A DNA stretch of 62,596 nt from Acetobacterium malicum subsp. dehalogenans DSM 11527 (GTDB taxonomy: Bacteria > Bacillota > Clostridia > Eubacteriales > Eubacteriaceae), in contig NZ_AXAC01000011.1 in NCBI RefSeq assembly GCF_000472665.1, positions 39,262 to 101,857 of the forward strand, written 5' to 3'. A program made the position numbers and the translations under genes. The notes under the pieces are model-generated. The model saw only the letters and a list, made by a program, of their open reading frames with translations. It was not told where the DNA came from and made no database searches. Shown piece after piece: positions 27,165-36,534 of the stretch. The number at the start of each line of letters is the position of its first letter. Within the stretch, counting starts at the first letter, position 1.

Positions 27165-27497
27165 CCCTATGTTAGGATAGTTGTCAGGTAGACAAAAATA
27201 CTTTATTATAGTAATTAATAACGATGAAGGAGCCACCTGATGACACGATACAGTAAGGAATTCAAAGAGAACATTATCAAACAGATGATGCCCCCAACCA
27301 ATAAATCAGTTAACCAGCTTACCGCCGAAACCGGTGTTTCAGAACACACCCTATATGCGTGGAAACGGGCTGCAAAATCAGCTGGTATTGCGGCGCCAGC
27401 CGGTGAATCATCATCGGAACGCTGGTCAAGTGAAGATAAATTTCTAATCGTTCTAGAAACCGTAACAATGAACCAGGCTGAACTGGCGGCTTATTGT
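27165..27497 (+). mobile_element. Left part of an IS3-type insertion sequence
   Basis: An end-like stretch begins TGTTAGGATAGTTGTCAG at about 27171. The transposase OrfA-like gene starts at 27240 behind AAGGAG. The element is cut at about 27497, where recombinase DNA begins in the opposite orientation; its 3' part resumes at about 29540. 26947-27164 holds no gene. Confidence 0.7.
27240..27497 (+). pseudogene. IS3-type transposase N-terminal part, truncated
   Basis: About 86 codons: YSKEFKENIIKQM, then a helix-turn-helix with AETGVSEHTLYAWKR, then SSERWSSEDKFLIVLET and ELAAYCR, where the family reading stops. The frame then runs on into unrelated DNA, the reverse complement of the recombinase end. 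Catalytic residues were further downstream; a matching DDE piece is at 29540-30029. Confidence 0.8.
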
Positions 27498-28651
27498 CGG
27501 GGGGTATCCACATGTCCGAGAATATCGGAAATCACAGCTAATGGGGTGTCATGCTCAAGCATTCTCGAGGCGGCGGTATGTCGGAGTGAATGCATTCCCC
27601 GGTGTTTTTTTAAGGTGGGCAGCCTGGCAATGCGCATATAGGACTGAATCATCTGACACAAATGATCATCCGCAGCAAAAGGCAGAAAAGGTGCCATATG
27701 TCTGATGAATATCACTGGTACATCCACCTTGGGTCGACCATATTTCAGATAATCAATCACTGCCCATCCAACTTCAGTGGGGATTGGTAAAATTACGGTT
27801 TCCCGGGTCTTTGACTGGGTGAAAATCAGCTTCTTTTCTTCCCAGTGAAAACAATCAAACGTCAGATTTTTGATATCCGAAACCCGAAGCCCCAACATAC
27901 AGGCGAGCAGAATCATCGCATAATCCCGTTTGCCCTTTGGGCTGCCACGGTCGATGGCGGCAATCAGTGCCGTCAGTTCTTCCTTTGTCCAGACCGACGG
28001 GATACGAGTTTGTTTACGCGTCTGAACCATCGGTGTTTTGGAAGCTAAATCAGTTGTCAAAATATCCTGTTCATGGAGGTATCTCAAAAATGATCGGATA
28101 GAACAGATGCTCTGTTCCACCGTTTTGAAGGCATAACCCGCCAATGTTCGGATATAGGCGTTTATGATGGGCAGGTTGATATCATGACAATCCATAATCT
28201 TTTGAGAGACGAGATAGTCCATCAATCGCTCCGATTGTTTGACATAGTGATTAACGGTTACACTGCTATAATCTTTGCCAATACAGTATTTTCTGAAACC
28301 ATTGCTGATATCCATATAATACGGATCAACAAGTAACGCATGATGCTTATAATATCGCCTCAAAACTGTGCTATGTAGCTGAAAATCACCGATCATCCGG
28401 ATAATTCGGAGTTCCTGGGTGTCCTTCTGAGATAAGGTTTTACCAGTATCTTTTTCAAATATCTGGAAATAATGTTCAACAAAATCCAGCCCCAATTGTT
28501 CCGAAAAATACGTTTCACCGCGTTCATCGGCAAACAGCTGCAGTTTTTGCCACCGATTGCGATAAAAATTCATGCTGCCTTTTGTATAGCCAAGGCGGAT
28601 CAGTTCCTGTTCCAAATCGGATAAAACTTCTTTTAGTGGTTTTCTCTGCAT
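27491..28651 (-). pseudogene. Tyrosine recombinase lacking its C-terminal catalytic tyrosine
   Basis: 386 aa from an ATG at 28651 with GGAGG 9 nt ahead; an upstream in-frame ATG at 28741 lacks a site. The SAM-like N-terminal domain and catalytic core are present: Arg in LGLRVSDIKNL, HSLRHTAASRML and LGHVDT. The reading then changes to a foreign PRQ and stop, exactly where the IS sequence starts. The conserved Tyr about ten residues further is lost, so the enzyme should be inactive. Confidence 0.8.
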
Positions 28652-28707
28652 AAGAAATACCTCCTTCAATGATTTTTGAGCATTTGTGCTCTCTTCATTG
28701 TCGGATA

Positions 28708-28789
28708 TTATGCAAAGTAAATCAAAGAGAAATCCCATCATTTACAGGTATTTCAACTTTTACTTCGCATAACTACTTACTTTGCATAA
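28708..28789. repeat. 13-bp inverted and direct repeats beside the recombinase
   Basis: TTATGCAAAGTAA (28708-28720) is a perfect inverted copy of TTACTTTGCATAA (28777-28789). A third copy, TTACTTCGCATAA (28760-28772), differs by one base. They lie between the recombinase start and the join to the group II intron piece, so they are good candidates for recombination sites or the element's end. Confidence 0.6.
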
Positions 28790-29458
28790 GGTGGGGTTGT
28801 GAGTCCGATACTGGCCAATTTATTCATGCATTATGCGTTCGATAAATGGGTAAAAGTAAATCTTAAGAGTGTACGCTTCTGCAGATATGCGGATGATGGC
28901 GTTATTCACTGCAAAAGCAAATCACAGGCTGAATATGTTCTAAGAAAAATCACTCAGCGCTTTAAAGCATGTGGTCTTGAAATACACCCGCTGAAAACCA
29001 AAATTGTTTACTGTAAAGATATTAATCGAACAGAAACCCACGAAAACATTCAGTTCACATTTTTAGGATACACGTTTAGACCGAGAAGAGCGAAAGACAA
29101 ATATGGAAGAATATTTCATAATTTTCTGCCCGCAGTCAGTAAGGATGCTTTAACGCAAATGCGTCAAACAATCAGAGGCTGGCATCTTCAGTTAAAATGC
29201 GAGAAAGATATTTTTGATCTTTCGAATATGTTTAATCCAATATTACGGGGCTGGCATAACTACTACAGCCGATTCTATGAATCAGAAATGTTTGTAATAT
29301 GGAAACATGTAAACATGTATCTGACACGATGGCTGATGCGAAAAGATAGACATCTTGCCAAGCATCAACGGCGGGCGAGAAAGAAATTGGGAGAATTGTC
29401 GAGAGCGCACTCTAATCTTTTTATACACTGGAAACTTGGATATTTACCAGCGATTTGA
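28790..29458 (+). pseudogene. Group II intron reverse transcriptase/maturase, C-terminal part
   Basis: The readable homology starts at GVVSPILANLF right after the repeat at 28789; the first RT blocks are missing. YADD (RT block 5) is present in CRYADDGVIH, followed by FLGYTF and the maturase X region with LRGWHNYYS. No HNH endonuclease domain is seen before the stop at 29458. The domain V and VI RNA of the same intron follows. Confidence 0.8.
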
Positions 29459-29464
29459 TAATGG

Positions 29465-29537
29465 GAGCCGGATGAGTCGAGAGGTTCACGTCCGGTTCTG
29501 CGAGGGGCTGTGGGTGAAATTCCCACGGTCTACTCAC
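29465..29537 (+). ncRNA. Group II intron domains V and VI (3' end)
   Basis: A 34-nt domain V hairpin runs from GAGCCGGATG to GTCCGGTTC (29465-29498) with a GAGAGG-type centre. Domain VI (about 29503-29537) has CTGTGGGTGAAATTCCCACGG with the bulged-A TCTAC end. The exon that follows is the transposase (reading LPSGVKGFYYY). The 5' half of the intron has been lost. Confidence 0.8.
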
Positions 29538-29539
29538 CC

Positions 29540-30029
29540 GTGGTTGCCAAGCGGAGTAAAAGGTTTTTATTATTATCTCTATCTCATTCTCGATCTGTAC
29601 AGCGGAAAGATCGTCGGCTGGGAAATATGGCCGGAAGAATCGGCCGAAAATGCCAGTATTCTAGTTAAAAAAGCCGTTTTATCCGAAGGGTGTTTACACC
29701 GAACCCAACCACTTATTCTACATTCCGATAATGGCAGTCCGATGAAAGGCGCAGCTTTACTGGAAACCCTCTATAAATTGGGAGTTGCCACATCAAGAAG
29801 CAGACCACGGGTAAGTAATGATAATGCCTATGCCGAATCCATCTTTAGAACCGTCAAATATCGGCCCAATTATCCCTATAAAGGCTTTTCTGATCTTGAC
29901 AAAGCGCGGGAATGGGTACTCAACTTCACCCGTTTTTATAATTACGAACATCGTCACACCAGAAAAGAAGGGATGAAGGGCTTTAATTGGAAAATTCTTG
30001 AAGGAAAACCGATCAAAGATGGAAAATAA
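29540..30029 (+). pseudogene. IS3-type DDE transposase, C-terminal piece
   Basis: Reads LPSGVKGFYYYLYLILD, with catalytic-core parts LHSDNGSPM (second Asp) and NDNAYAESIFRT (Glu), ending NYEHRHTRKEG at a TAA. The first catalytic Asp and all upstream OrfB sequence are gone. It is the continuation of the IS begun at 27165, split by the intron and the recombinase element. No right inverted repeat matching the left end is visible. Confidence 0.75.
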
Positions 30030-30205
30030 CTTTGATGATCTCGACAAAGAATTGATTGCGCAGGTCGTTGAGAACAGCCTGGAAGGCAATTGGAAGATAA
30101 ACTGTATTATACGAACACGACATCGAACACTGGTAATTTTCAAAGAAAGTGGTATAATCAAAAAAACGGAATCGGAAACGTCAAATAAACCATGAGGTGA
30201 TGCAA

Positions 30206-31194
30206 ATGAAAACAGGAGGGTTCATTTATAATTTGAATTATCCTAGTTATGAAAAAGAGAGTTGCGAAATTGAGGTGCGCTCTCTTTTTAAGTTCGATTT
30301 GAAAGAAAAAGTCTTTTTTGACAGTAGAAAAGTTCATCCTTCCATAAGTCCATTTTTAAAAAGCCGGTTGGAAATTAGATACAAGGCTTCCACGTTTTTA
30401 GAACTTATCGAGTTGACAACGAAAGATAAGATAACAGCATCAGATTTCATGGTTAAATATATGGAATTGGGAATAGACGACCCGCACTTTACGAAAAGAC
30501 GAGAGTATTGCAAAGCAATCGGTCTTGTTATTGGGGGGCCTGCTTGTTATACGTCACCTAAAATTATATTTGGAATTACTTTCTATAAGGGCAACTGGTA
30601 CTTTGGAAATTTAACAGAGAGAAGTCTTTATTGGAAAAAGCACAATAATAAACCGAATTCATATTCGAGTTCGATCGGTCTAAGTACTGCAAAAGTTCTG
30701 ATAAATATTGCGGGGAATGGCGATACATCCAAACGATTAATCGATCCATGCTGTGGTGTCGGGACGGTATTATTAGAAGGTATTTGGGCAGGATATGATA
30801 TTATCGGGTGTGAAATAAATAGTAAAACGGCTGAAAATGCACGAAAAAACTTGAGACATTTTAATTATTGGATATTACGGGGTGGCTCTAAATCAGCGGA
30901 ATACTCAATTATGAAGCAACAGTTATTACTGGCGATATTCAGGATATAGAGGATAGTTTTGACGCTGCCATTGTAGATCTTCCATATGGTAATTTCAGCC
31001 TTAAAAATGATGAGAATCAATTAAAAATCATTAGGAATGCGATAAGAATTTCAAAAAAAATCGTACTAGCTTCATCAGAAGATATAAGAGATGAGCTTGC
31101 ACAGGAAAATCTCAAAATCATCGATCATTGTAAAATTGGGAAAAATAAAAATGGTGATTTTTTGCGTTATATCTGGGTCTGCGAAGTAGGATAG
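30206..31194 (+). pseudogene. Frameshifted Trm11/TrmG10-like tRNA (guanine) methyltransferase
   Basis: The first part (about 247 codons from ATG 30206, with GAGGTGA ahead) has an N-terminal RNA-binding-like region and the SAM site DPCCGVGTVLLEG and GCEINSKTAENARKNL. It leaves frame at about 30870. Another frame from about 30910 gives VITGDIQD, the catalytic-type DLPYG (normally DPPYG) and a coherent end at 31194. About 30-40 nt of extra sequence seem to separate the two parts. The gene sits directly against the IS debris. Confidence 0.65.
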
Positions 31195-31230
31195 ATGAAT
31201 TTTGATAAAAACATGGACAAAGGCATACCA

Positions 31231-31270
31231 TAAATCTCATTCACCAGTTTCTTGGGGATGGGATTTTTTT
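31231..31270 (+). terminator. Terminator after the methyltransferase pseudogene
   Basis: AAATCTCAT / ATGGGATTT stem followed by a T-run. Confidence 0.6.
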
Positions 31271-31373
31271 GTCATTAACCGAATTTTAACCGATCGTGAT
31301 AACATTTGAAAGTTCCTAAGTTCCTCCAGCAGGTTGGGGCTTTGCACCTGAAATCTGGAAGTCTTAAAGTATC

Positions 31374-31415
31374 TTGACTTTGTATCGTCACGAGAGTATA
31401 CTAGTTATAGCTAGT
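31374..31415 (+). promoter_or_regulatory. Promoter and GntR-type operator of the aldolase cluster
   Basis: TTGACT (31374-31379), a 17-nt spacer, TATACT (31397-31402). The palindrome ACTAGTTATAGCTAGT (31400-31415) overlaps the -10 box. A nearly identical palindrome sits in the promoter at 35686. Binding by the GntR protein encoded at 34851 would block RNA polymerase. Confidence 0.75.
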
Positions 31416-31508
31416 CATAATCATACATGGCGACTACCTTTTTAATGAACGAAGTCAGGATTGATTGGAATAATTAGGTCGTATCCGATAAGCGAGGAAG
31501 TGATAAGA

Positions 31509-33296
31509 ATGGGATATGTCAATATGGAAAAAATTTTACACGATGCACGCAAGGGCGGTTATGCCGTAGGTGCCTTCAACATAGTCAATGATTTGACTGC
31601 CCGGGCCGCCGTTCAGGCCGCTGAAGAACTGGAACAGAACATTATTCTGCAGACCTCGGTGAAGACCGTCAAAGCGTTTGGGATCACAGCAATGATGGCC
31701 TTTCTAAAACCGTTAGCAGTGCATGCCAGCGTCGATGTGGCCATCCATCTGGATCATTCCACGGATGTCGCCTTTACTAAGGCCTGCCTTGATGCGGGCT
31801 GGTCATCCGTTATGTATGACGGCTCGAAGCTGTCGCTTGCCGAAAATATTACCAACACCCGGGAGCTCGGTGAGTATGCCCACAAAATGGGGGCGACCAT
31901 CGAGGGGGAACTGGGGGCAATTGTTGGTGTCGAAGACGACATTTTTGTGATGGAAGGCGCCGGTGCCCATGCCAAACCCGCTGATTGCCGGGTTTTTCTG
32001 GAAAAAACCGGGGTCGATGCGTTTGCCCCGGCAGTGGGAACCGCCCACGGGGTGTACAAAGGCGAAATCAACATCGATTATGATCTCTTTGATGAAATCA
32101 ACAGCTTCTCACCCTGCCCGCTGGTTCTCCATGGTGGAACGGGGCTGACCGATGAAATGTTTTATCGGCTCATTGATCTGGGTGCTGCCAAAGTCAATAT
32201 TTCCACTGCGATTAAGATTGCCTATTGTCAGGGCATGAAGCAATATCTGCTTGACCACCCGGATCAGAATGATCCGCTCAAACTGGATGCCTTTGTGGCT
32301 GCTCAGGTTAAGGCCGTGGTAAGCAGACACATCCGCTTTTTTAGCCAGATGGATCGTGACCGGGCCCCGTTTGAGGTGGATCTTCATTGTCACTCGACCC
32401 GCTCTGACGGCGGCGATACTCCCAAGGAGCTGATTATCAATGCGGCCAAACGGGGGGTTAAAGTGGTGGCGATTACGGATCATGATGTCCTGCCGCCAGA
32501 TAAGATTGAAATCAATGGGATTATGATTGATCCCGTGGCGTTTGCAGCTCAAAAAGGGGTGACGTTTATCCCGGGCATTGAATTCTCCTGCGAAACCGAG
32601 GTTGAGGATGTGCACATTGTCGTTTTGGGATGTGACTTCAGTGATCCCCGGATTCTTGCGATGAATCAGAAAATTGTCCACAGCAAAATTGATTCTTATC
32701 GGAAATTAACTGAAGTGTTGACCGAAAAAGGCTACCCGATCAGTTGGGAAGAGGTCCTCAATTACGATGAGATTCCCCGGAAACCGGAAGACGTTCAGAA
32801 AAAACTGATTTTCAATCTGATGGCCGAAAAAGGTTATACCAAGACCTGGAGTGAGGCTAAACTGCTCTGTCGAAATAATCCCGAGTATAGTGTCAAGCGG
32901 GAAAAACCGGCAGCCGCAGAAATTATCCGGCTGGCCCATCAAACCGGGGGGATCGCCATTCTGGCCCATCCTTATCTGATTGATGAACGGATTGTGTTGC
33001 AACAGGGTGAGATGACCCGGGCCGATTTCATCGACGGGCTGATTGAGGCCGGTCTTGACGGGATTGAGGCCGCATATACCTATGATAAAACCACCTACAA
33101 CGGCGATCTGACAAAAGCCCAGATCATCGAACAGGTCAGGCATAACTATGCTGACCGGGTGGCGATTATTTCCGGCGGTTCGGATTATCATGCTGATTAT
33201 AAAAAGACCGATAAAAAGGTCCGCCAGATCGGTGAAGCCGGGATCAGCCTGACCTATTTCAAGACAAATCCGTTGCTGTCCAGATTGGAGCGGTAA
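31509..33296 (+). CDS. Class II aldolase fused to a PHP phosphoesterase domain
   Basis: 595 aa. Residues 1 to about 285 are a class II (zinc) ketose-bisphosphate aldolase: GAFNIVND, metal ligand region HLDHSTD, EGELGAI, GTAHG, LHGGTGL and NISTAIK. From about residue 288 a PHP domain begins with DLHCHSTRSDGG, ITDHD, PGIEFSC, ILAHPY and GGSDYHAD, all metal-binding motifs. Aldol cleavage and phosphate release could thus be joined in one protein. The start at 31509 has GAGGAAG 8 nt ahead. First gene of the cluster. Confidence 0.88.
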   Translation: MGYVNMEKILHDARKGGYAVGAFNIVNDLTARAAVQAAEELEQNIILQTSVKTVKAFGITAMMAFLKPLAVHASVDVAIHLDHSTDVAFTKACLDAGWSSVMYDGSKLSLAENITNTRELGEYAHKMGATIEGELGAIVGVEDDIFVMEGAGAHAKPADCRVFLEKTGVDAFAPAVGTAHGVYKGEINIDYDLFDEINSFSPCPLVLHGGTGLTDEMFYRLIDLGAAKVNISTAIKIAYCQGMKQYLLDHPDQNDPLKLDAFVAAQVKAVVSRHIRFFSQMDRDRAPFEVDLHCHSTRSDGGDTPKELIINAAKRGVKVVAITDHDVLPPDKIEINGIMIDPVAFAAQKGVTFIPGIEFSCETEVEDVHIVVLGCDFSDPRILAMNQKIVHSKIDSYRKLTEVLTEKGYPISWEEVLNYDEIPRKPEDVQKKLIFNLMAEKGYTKTWSEAKLLCRNNPEYSVKREKPAAAEIIRLAHQTGGIAILAHPYLIDERIVLQQGEMTRADFIDGLIEAGLDGIEAAYTYDKTTYNGDLTKAQIIEQVRHNYADRVAIISGGSDYHADYKKTDKKVRQIGEAGISLTYFKTNPLLSRLER

Positions 33297-33298
33297 GG

Positions 33299-33970
33299 AT
33301 GATTTTAAATCAGAATGCCCGGAAATACGGACACCTTATTTTTGATCTGGACGGAACCCTGGTGGATACCAGTCCGGATATTGTGGCAGCGGTCCAGTAT
33401 CTGATCAAAAAATACGGTTTGCCAGAAAAAACCGATGCCTCTATCCAGAGTTGCATCGGTGGCGGGGCCCGCAACGTCTTGCTCAAAAGTCTCGGTGAGG
33501 AACGGGAAAGCCTTATTGATGCGGAGATTTTGCCGTTGTTTGTGGCCTATTATACCAGTAATTGTGCCGTCCATTCCCGGCTCTATGAGGGGGTCCGGGA
33601 GATTCTGGAGCAGTACCGCGAGGCTGGGAAAAAATTGTCGGTGGCGACATTTAAAATCCGCAGTGCCACTATGAATATTTTTGAACGTTTTGCCTTGACG
33701 CCGTATTTTGACGTGATCATTACCGCCGATGATGTTAAAAACCCCAAACCGGCTCCGGATTGTATTGATGCGATTATCAATCATTACGGTGCCGAAAAAG
33801 CCGATTTTATTTTGATCGGGGACACCCGCACCGATTATCTGACCGCTACCAATGCCGGCATTGATGTTTGCGGGGTGACCTACGGCTATAATTCGCCGGA
33901 GCTGATGATCAGTTTGAAACCAGCCTATGTAATCGACCGGATGGCTGAATTACCATCGGTCGTCTGGTAA
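33299..33970 (+). CDS. HAD-family phosphatase (phosphoglycolate phosphatase-like)
   Basis: 223 aa. HAD motif I is FDLDGTLVDT, motif II lies in SVATFK, motif III in NPKPAPD and motif IV in IGDTRTDY. The alpha-helical cap has the subfamily I layout (GGGARNVLL). It starts 3 nt after the aldolase-PHP stop, so the two are translated together. It probably dephosphorylates a small sugar phosphate produced by the cluster. Confidence 0.85.
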   Translation: MILNQNARKYGHLIFDLDGTLVDTSPDIVAAVQYLIKKYGLPEKTDASIQSCIGGGARNVLLKSLGEERESLIDAEILPLFVAYYTSNCAVHSRLYEGVREILEQYREAGKKLSVATFKIRSATMNIFERFALTPYFDVIITADDVKNPKPAPDCIDAIINHYGAEKADFILIGDTRTDYLTATNAGIDVCGVTYGYNSPELMISLKPAYVIDRMAELPSVVW

Positions 33971-34023
33971 AATCATGGCCGTACCACGCTGTGGTTGCTT
34001 AATAAATGATGGAGGTAAAAATT

Positions 34024-34743
34024 ATGGTCGATTTAGCAAAGCTGAACAAATGGGAGTTGGGGAAATTTTTTGACCATTCGGTGTTGCCCAAAAACACCAC
34101 CGAAGCAGACATTCGCAAGGGGTGCCAGGAAGCAAAGGCCTATAATTGTGCCGCCTTTTATTCCGCATCGGCGTTCTGGACCCCGGTTGTCCGGGACGAA
34201 CTGCAGGGCACCGATATTCATGTGGCAACAGGGTTGGATTTTCCCTTTGGGGTGTCGACGGTGCGGATGAAGGGTCTGGAAACTGAGGAAGCGGTGGCCG
34301 CCGGCTGTACCGCCCTGGACATGGTGATGAACATTGGCGCCCTGAAGGATAAGAATTATCAGGAAGTTAAGCACGGTCTGGATGCTTTTGTTAAGGCGGC
34401 CCAGGGCCATGTCACCAAGTGTATTATGGATGTCTGTTTTCTGACCGATGATGAAATTGCCACGGCCTGTCAGCTGATTGCCGAAGCCGGGATTGACTAT
34501 GCCAAAACGTCTACCGGGCAGTTTGAAGGGCCTAGCATGGACCAATTTCTGATTATGAAAAACACCTTGAAAGATACCAAAATAAAACTGAAAGTGGCGG
34601 GCGTAAAATTCCCCCGGCCTCAGAATGCTTATGCGTTTCTGCTGGCAGGTGCCGATCTGATCGGAACACGAGCCGCCGTGGCCATTATTGAGGCCCTCGA
34701 TCAGATGCGTGAAATCGGCCTGGTACCACCTTATCAGGGCTAG
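34024..34743 (+). CDS. DeoC-family aldolase, paralogue 1
   Basis: 239 aa TIM barrel of the deoxyribose-phosphate aldolase family. The Schiff-base lysine is Lys161 in YAKTSTGQ. MNIGALKDK and VAGVKFPRPQNA are further active-site strands. Unlike usual DeoC, the end has GVKFPR instead of SGGIR, a change shared by all three paralogues here, so the substrate may not be deoxyribose 5-phosphate. GGAGG lies before this ATG; an upstream ATG at 34006 is not credible. Confidence 0.85.
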   Translation: MVDLAKLNKWELGKFFDHSVLPKNTTEADIRKGCQEAKAYNCAAFYSASAFWTPVVRDELQGTDIHVATGLDFPFGVSTVRMKGLETEEAVAAGCTALDMVMNIGALKDKNYQEVKHGLDAFVKAAQGHVTKCIMDVCFLTDDEIATACQLIAEAGIDYAKTSTGQFEGPSMDQFLIMKNTLKDTKIKLKVAGVKFPRPQNAYAFLLAGADLIGTRAAVAIIEALDQMREIGLVPPYQG

Positions 34744-34850
34744 ACCGACAATTTTATAAAGGCCTGGACTTTTCAAAAGCAGTGGTTTGTGTTAGGATTA
34801 AAGGATTAAATCATTTCAGCAGGGTTGGAACGCAAAATAGAGGAGAAGTC

Positions 34851-35588
34851 ATGGAAGATATCAGAAGAAAAAATCCCAAACCATTGTATGTTCAGTTAGA
34901 GGAATTGATCCGCAACAAAATTGAGGGCGGCCAATGGAAACCCCATACGGCCATTCCATCAGAAAGTGAACTCAACAAAATGTTTGGTGTCAGTCGGATG
35001 ACGATTCGCTCAGCCTGCTCACAGCTGGTTCGAGATGGCCTGCTTTACCGGGTGCCGGGAAAAGGAACCTTCGTGGCTGATGCCAAAATTGAAACCGAAT
35101 CGCTGGCATACATGGGCTTTCGCGAACAATTGGAACGGATGGGATATGAAATCTCGACCGCCGTGCTGGGGATTGAGACCGTGGCCGCCGAGGGCCGGAT
35201 CAGCCGTCGTTTAACCTGTCCCGAGGGTACCCCGATTATCCAAATACGGCGCCTGCGGTTCTTAAAGGGACAGCCGCTCAGTCTCCACTATTCTTATATT
35301 CCGGTGGCGCTTTGTGCAAATCTGGATAATGATATTCTGGAACGGGAACAGCTCTGCGTGCTGCTTGAACAACAACGGGGCTTAAAACCACTCCGGGTGA
35401 TTGAAACGCTGGAGTCGGCAACTGCCACCGAAATGGAAAGCACCCTCTTTGAAGTGGAGCCTGGTTATCCGCTGCTGGTGCTGGAAGATGTTCTCTATGA
35501 TCAGCAGGATACGCCCTATGAATATTCCAAGGTGGTTTTTCGGGGCGACAAGATTAAATTGAAATTTGAATATAAGAATTGTTTCTGA
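34851..35588 (+). CDS. GntR-family regulator with UTRA domain
   Basis: 245 aa. An N-terminal winged helix (PLYVQLEELIRNKIEGG and SESELNKMFGVSRMTIR) and a C-terminal UTRA effector domain (about 90-240) place it in the HutC subfamily, whose members bind sugar phosphates or related ligands. Matching 16-bp palindromes lie in the promoters at 31374 and 35686, which makes it the probable repressor of the cluster, released by a pathway intermediate. AGAGGAGAAG precedes the ATG. Confidence 0.9.
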   Translation: MEDIRRKNPKPLYVQLEELIRNKIEGGQWKPHTAIPSESELNKMFGVSRMTIRSACSQLVRDGLLYRVPGKGTFVADAKIETESLAYMGFREQLERMGYEISTAVLGIETVAAEGRISRRLTCPEGTPIIQIRRLRFLKGQPLSLHYSYIPVALCANLDNDILEREQLCVLLEQQRGLKPLRVIETLESATATEMESTLFEVEPGYPLLVLEDVLYDQQDTPYEYSKVVFRGDKIKLKFEYKNCF

Positions 35589-35611
35589 GCCATTGTGAGG
35601 TCAATGGTGAT

Positions 35612-35655
35612 AAAGCGCTGAAATCCGGTGGCCAACCGAGCTTCAGCGCTTTTTT
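35612..35655 (+). terminator. Terminator after the GntR gene
   Basis: AAAGCGCTGAA / TTCAGCGCTTTTTT stem with a 19-nt loop. Confidence 0.8.
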
Positions 35656-35685
35656 ATATTTATTGAGGCAAACGTCACAATTTGC

Positions 35686-35714
35686 TTGACATACTAGTTA
35701 TATCTAGTTACAAT
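35686..35714 (+). promoter_or_regulatory. Second GntR-controlled promoter
   Basis: TTGACA (35686-35691), a 17-nt spacer and TACAAT (35709-35714). The palindrome ACTAGTTATATCTAGT (35693-35708) fills the spacer and differs by one base from that at 31400. Confidence 0.8.
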
Positions 35715-35787
35715 ATCTTTAATACCAGTCATGACCGGTCTAGTGTGCCTGAAACGGCGCTGGCGAATTTAGAACAAGGAGGGTTGT

Positions 35788-36507
35788 ATGATTGATTTCA
35801 CAAAAATGACAAAATGGGATCTGGGTAAATGTTTTGATTATGCCATTTTGCCCAAAGATACCACGGAGGAAACGATCCGAAGTGAATGCAAGGTGGCGAT
35901 TAAATATAATTGCAAGGCCTTTTGCTTTTCTTCATCCTACTGGACAAAGGTAGTGGCCGAAGAACTCAGCGGCACCGATTTGCTGGTCGGGGCCGGGATC
36001 GGTTTTCCGTTTGGTCAGCAGAGCAGCGCCGTCAAGGCTTTTGAAGCCGAAGAAGCGGTTCGCTGGGGCGCCACAGTGCTGGACAATTGCATGAATGTGG
36101 GCGCGCTCAAAGACAAAAAATACCAGGAAATTCTCCAGGAATTCAAAGACTACAAGAAAGCCGCGGGTCCGGCCATGACAAAAATGATCATCGAAGCCGA
36201 AATGCTCACCGACGAAGAAATCAGAACGGCCTGTCAACTGATTGCCGAAGCCGAAATAGATTGGGCGAAATCATCATCGGGACAATACAACGGCATGTCC
36301 TTGGAACAGGTTCGGGTGATGGTGAACAGCTTGAAGGATTCCCGAACCCGGGTCAAGGTTTCGGGGGTGAAATTTCCCCGGGCCCAGAATGCCTATGTCT
36401 TTCTGATGGCTGGCGCCGAACTGATCGGTTCGCGGTCGGCCCCGGAAATCATCGAGGCCCTGGATACCATGCGGGAAATCGGGGTAGTGCCGGCGCTACA
36501 GCTGTAA
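35788..36507 (+). CDS. DeoC-family aldolase, paralogue 2
   Basis: 239 aa, clearly a sister of the third copy and more distant from the first. Schiff-base Lys161 lies in WAKSSSGQ, a conservative change from KTSTG. MNVGALKDK and VSGVKFPRAQNA are kept. It is first in the unit behind the second GntR promoter, with AAGGAGGG ahead of the start. Confidence 0.85.
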   Translation: MIDFTKMTKWDLGKCFDYAILPKDTTEETIRSECKVAIKYNCKAFCFSSSYWTKVVAEELSGTDLLVGAGIGFPFGQQSSAVKAFEAEEAVRWGATVLDNCMNVGALKDKKYQEILQEFKDYKKAAGPAMTKMIIEAEMLTDEEIRTACQLIAEAEIDWAKSSSGQYNGMSLEQVRVMVNSLKDSRTRVKVSGVKFPRAQNAYVFLMAGAELIGSRSAPEIIEALDTMREIGVVPALQL

Positions 36508-36534
36508 ACGAATACAGAGACGAGGAATGAGGAA

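Noticed and set aside
30019-30195. A 58-codon ORF between the transposase piece and the methyltransferase
   Set aside because: No clear ribosome site, overlaps the transposase end, and no recognisable family.
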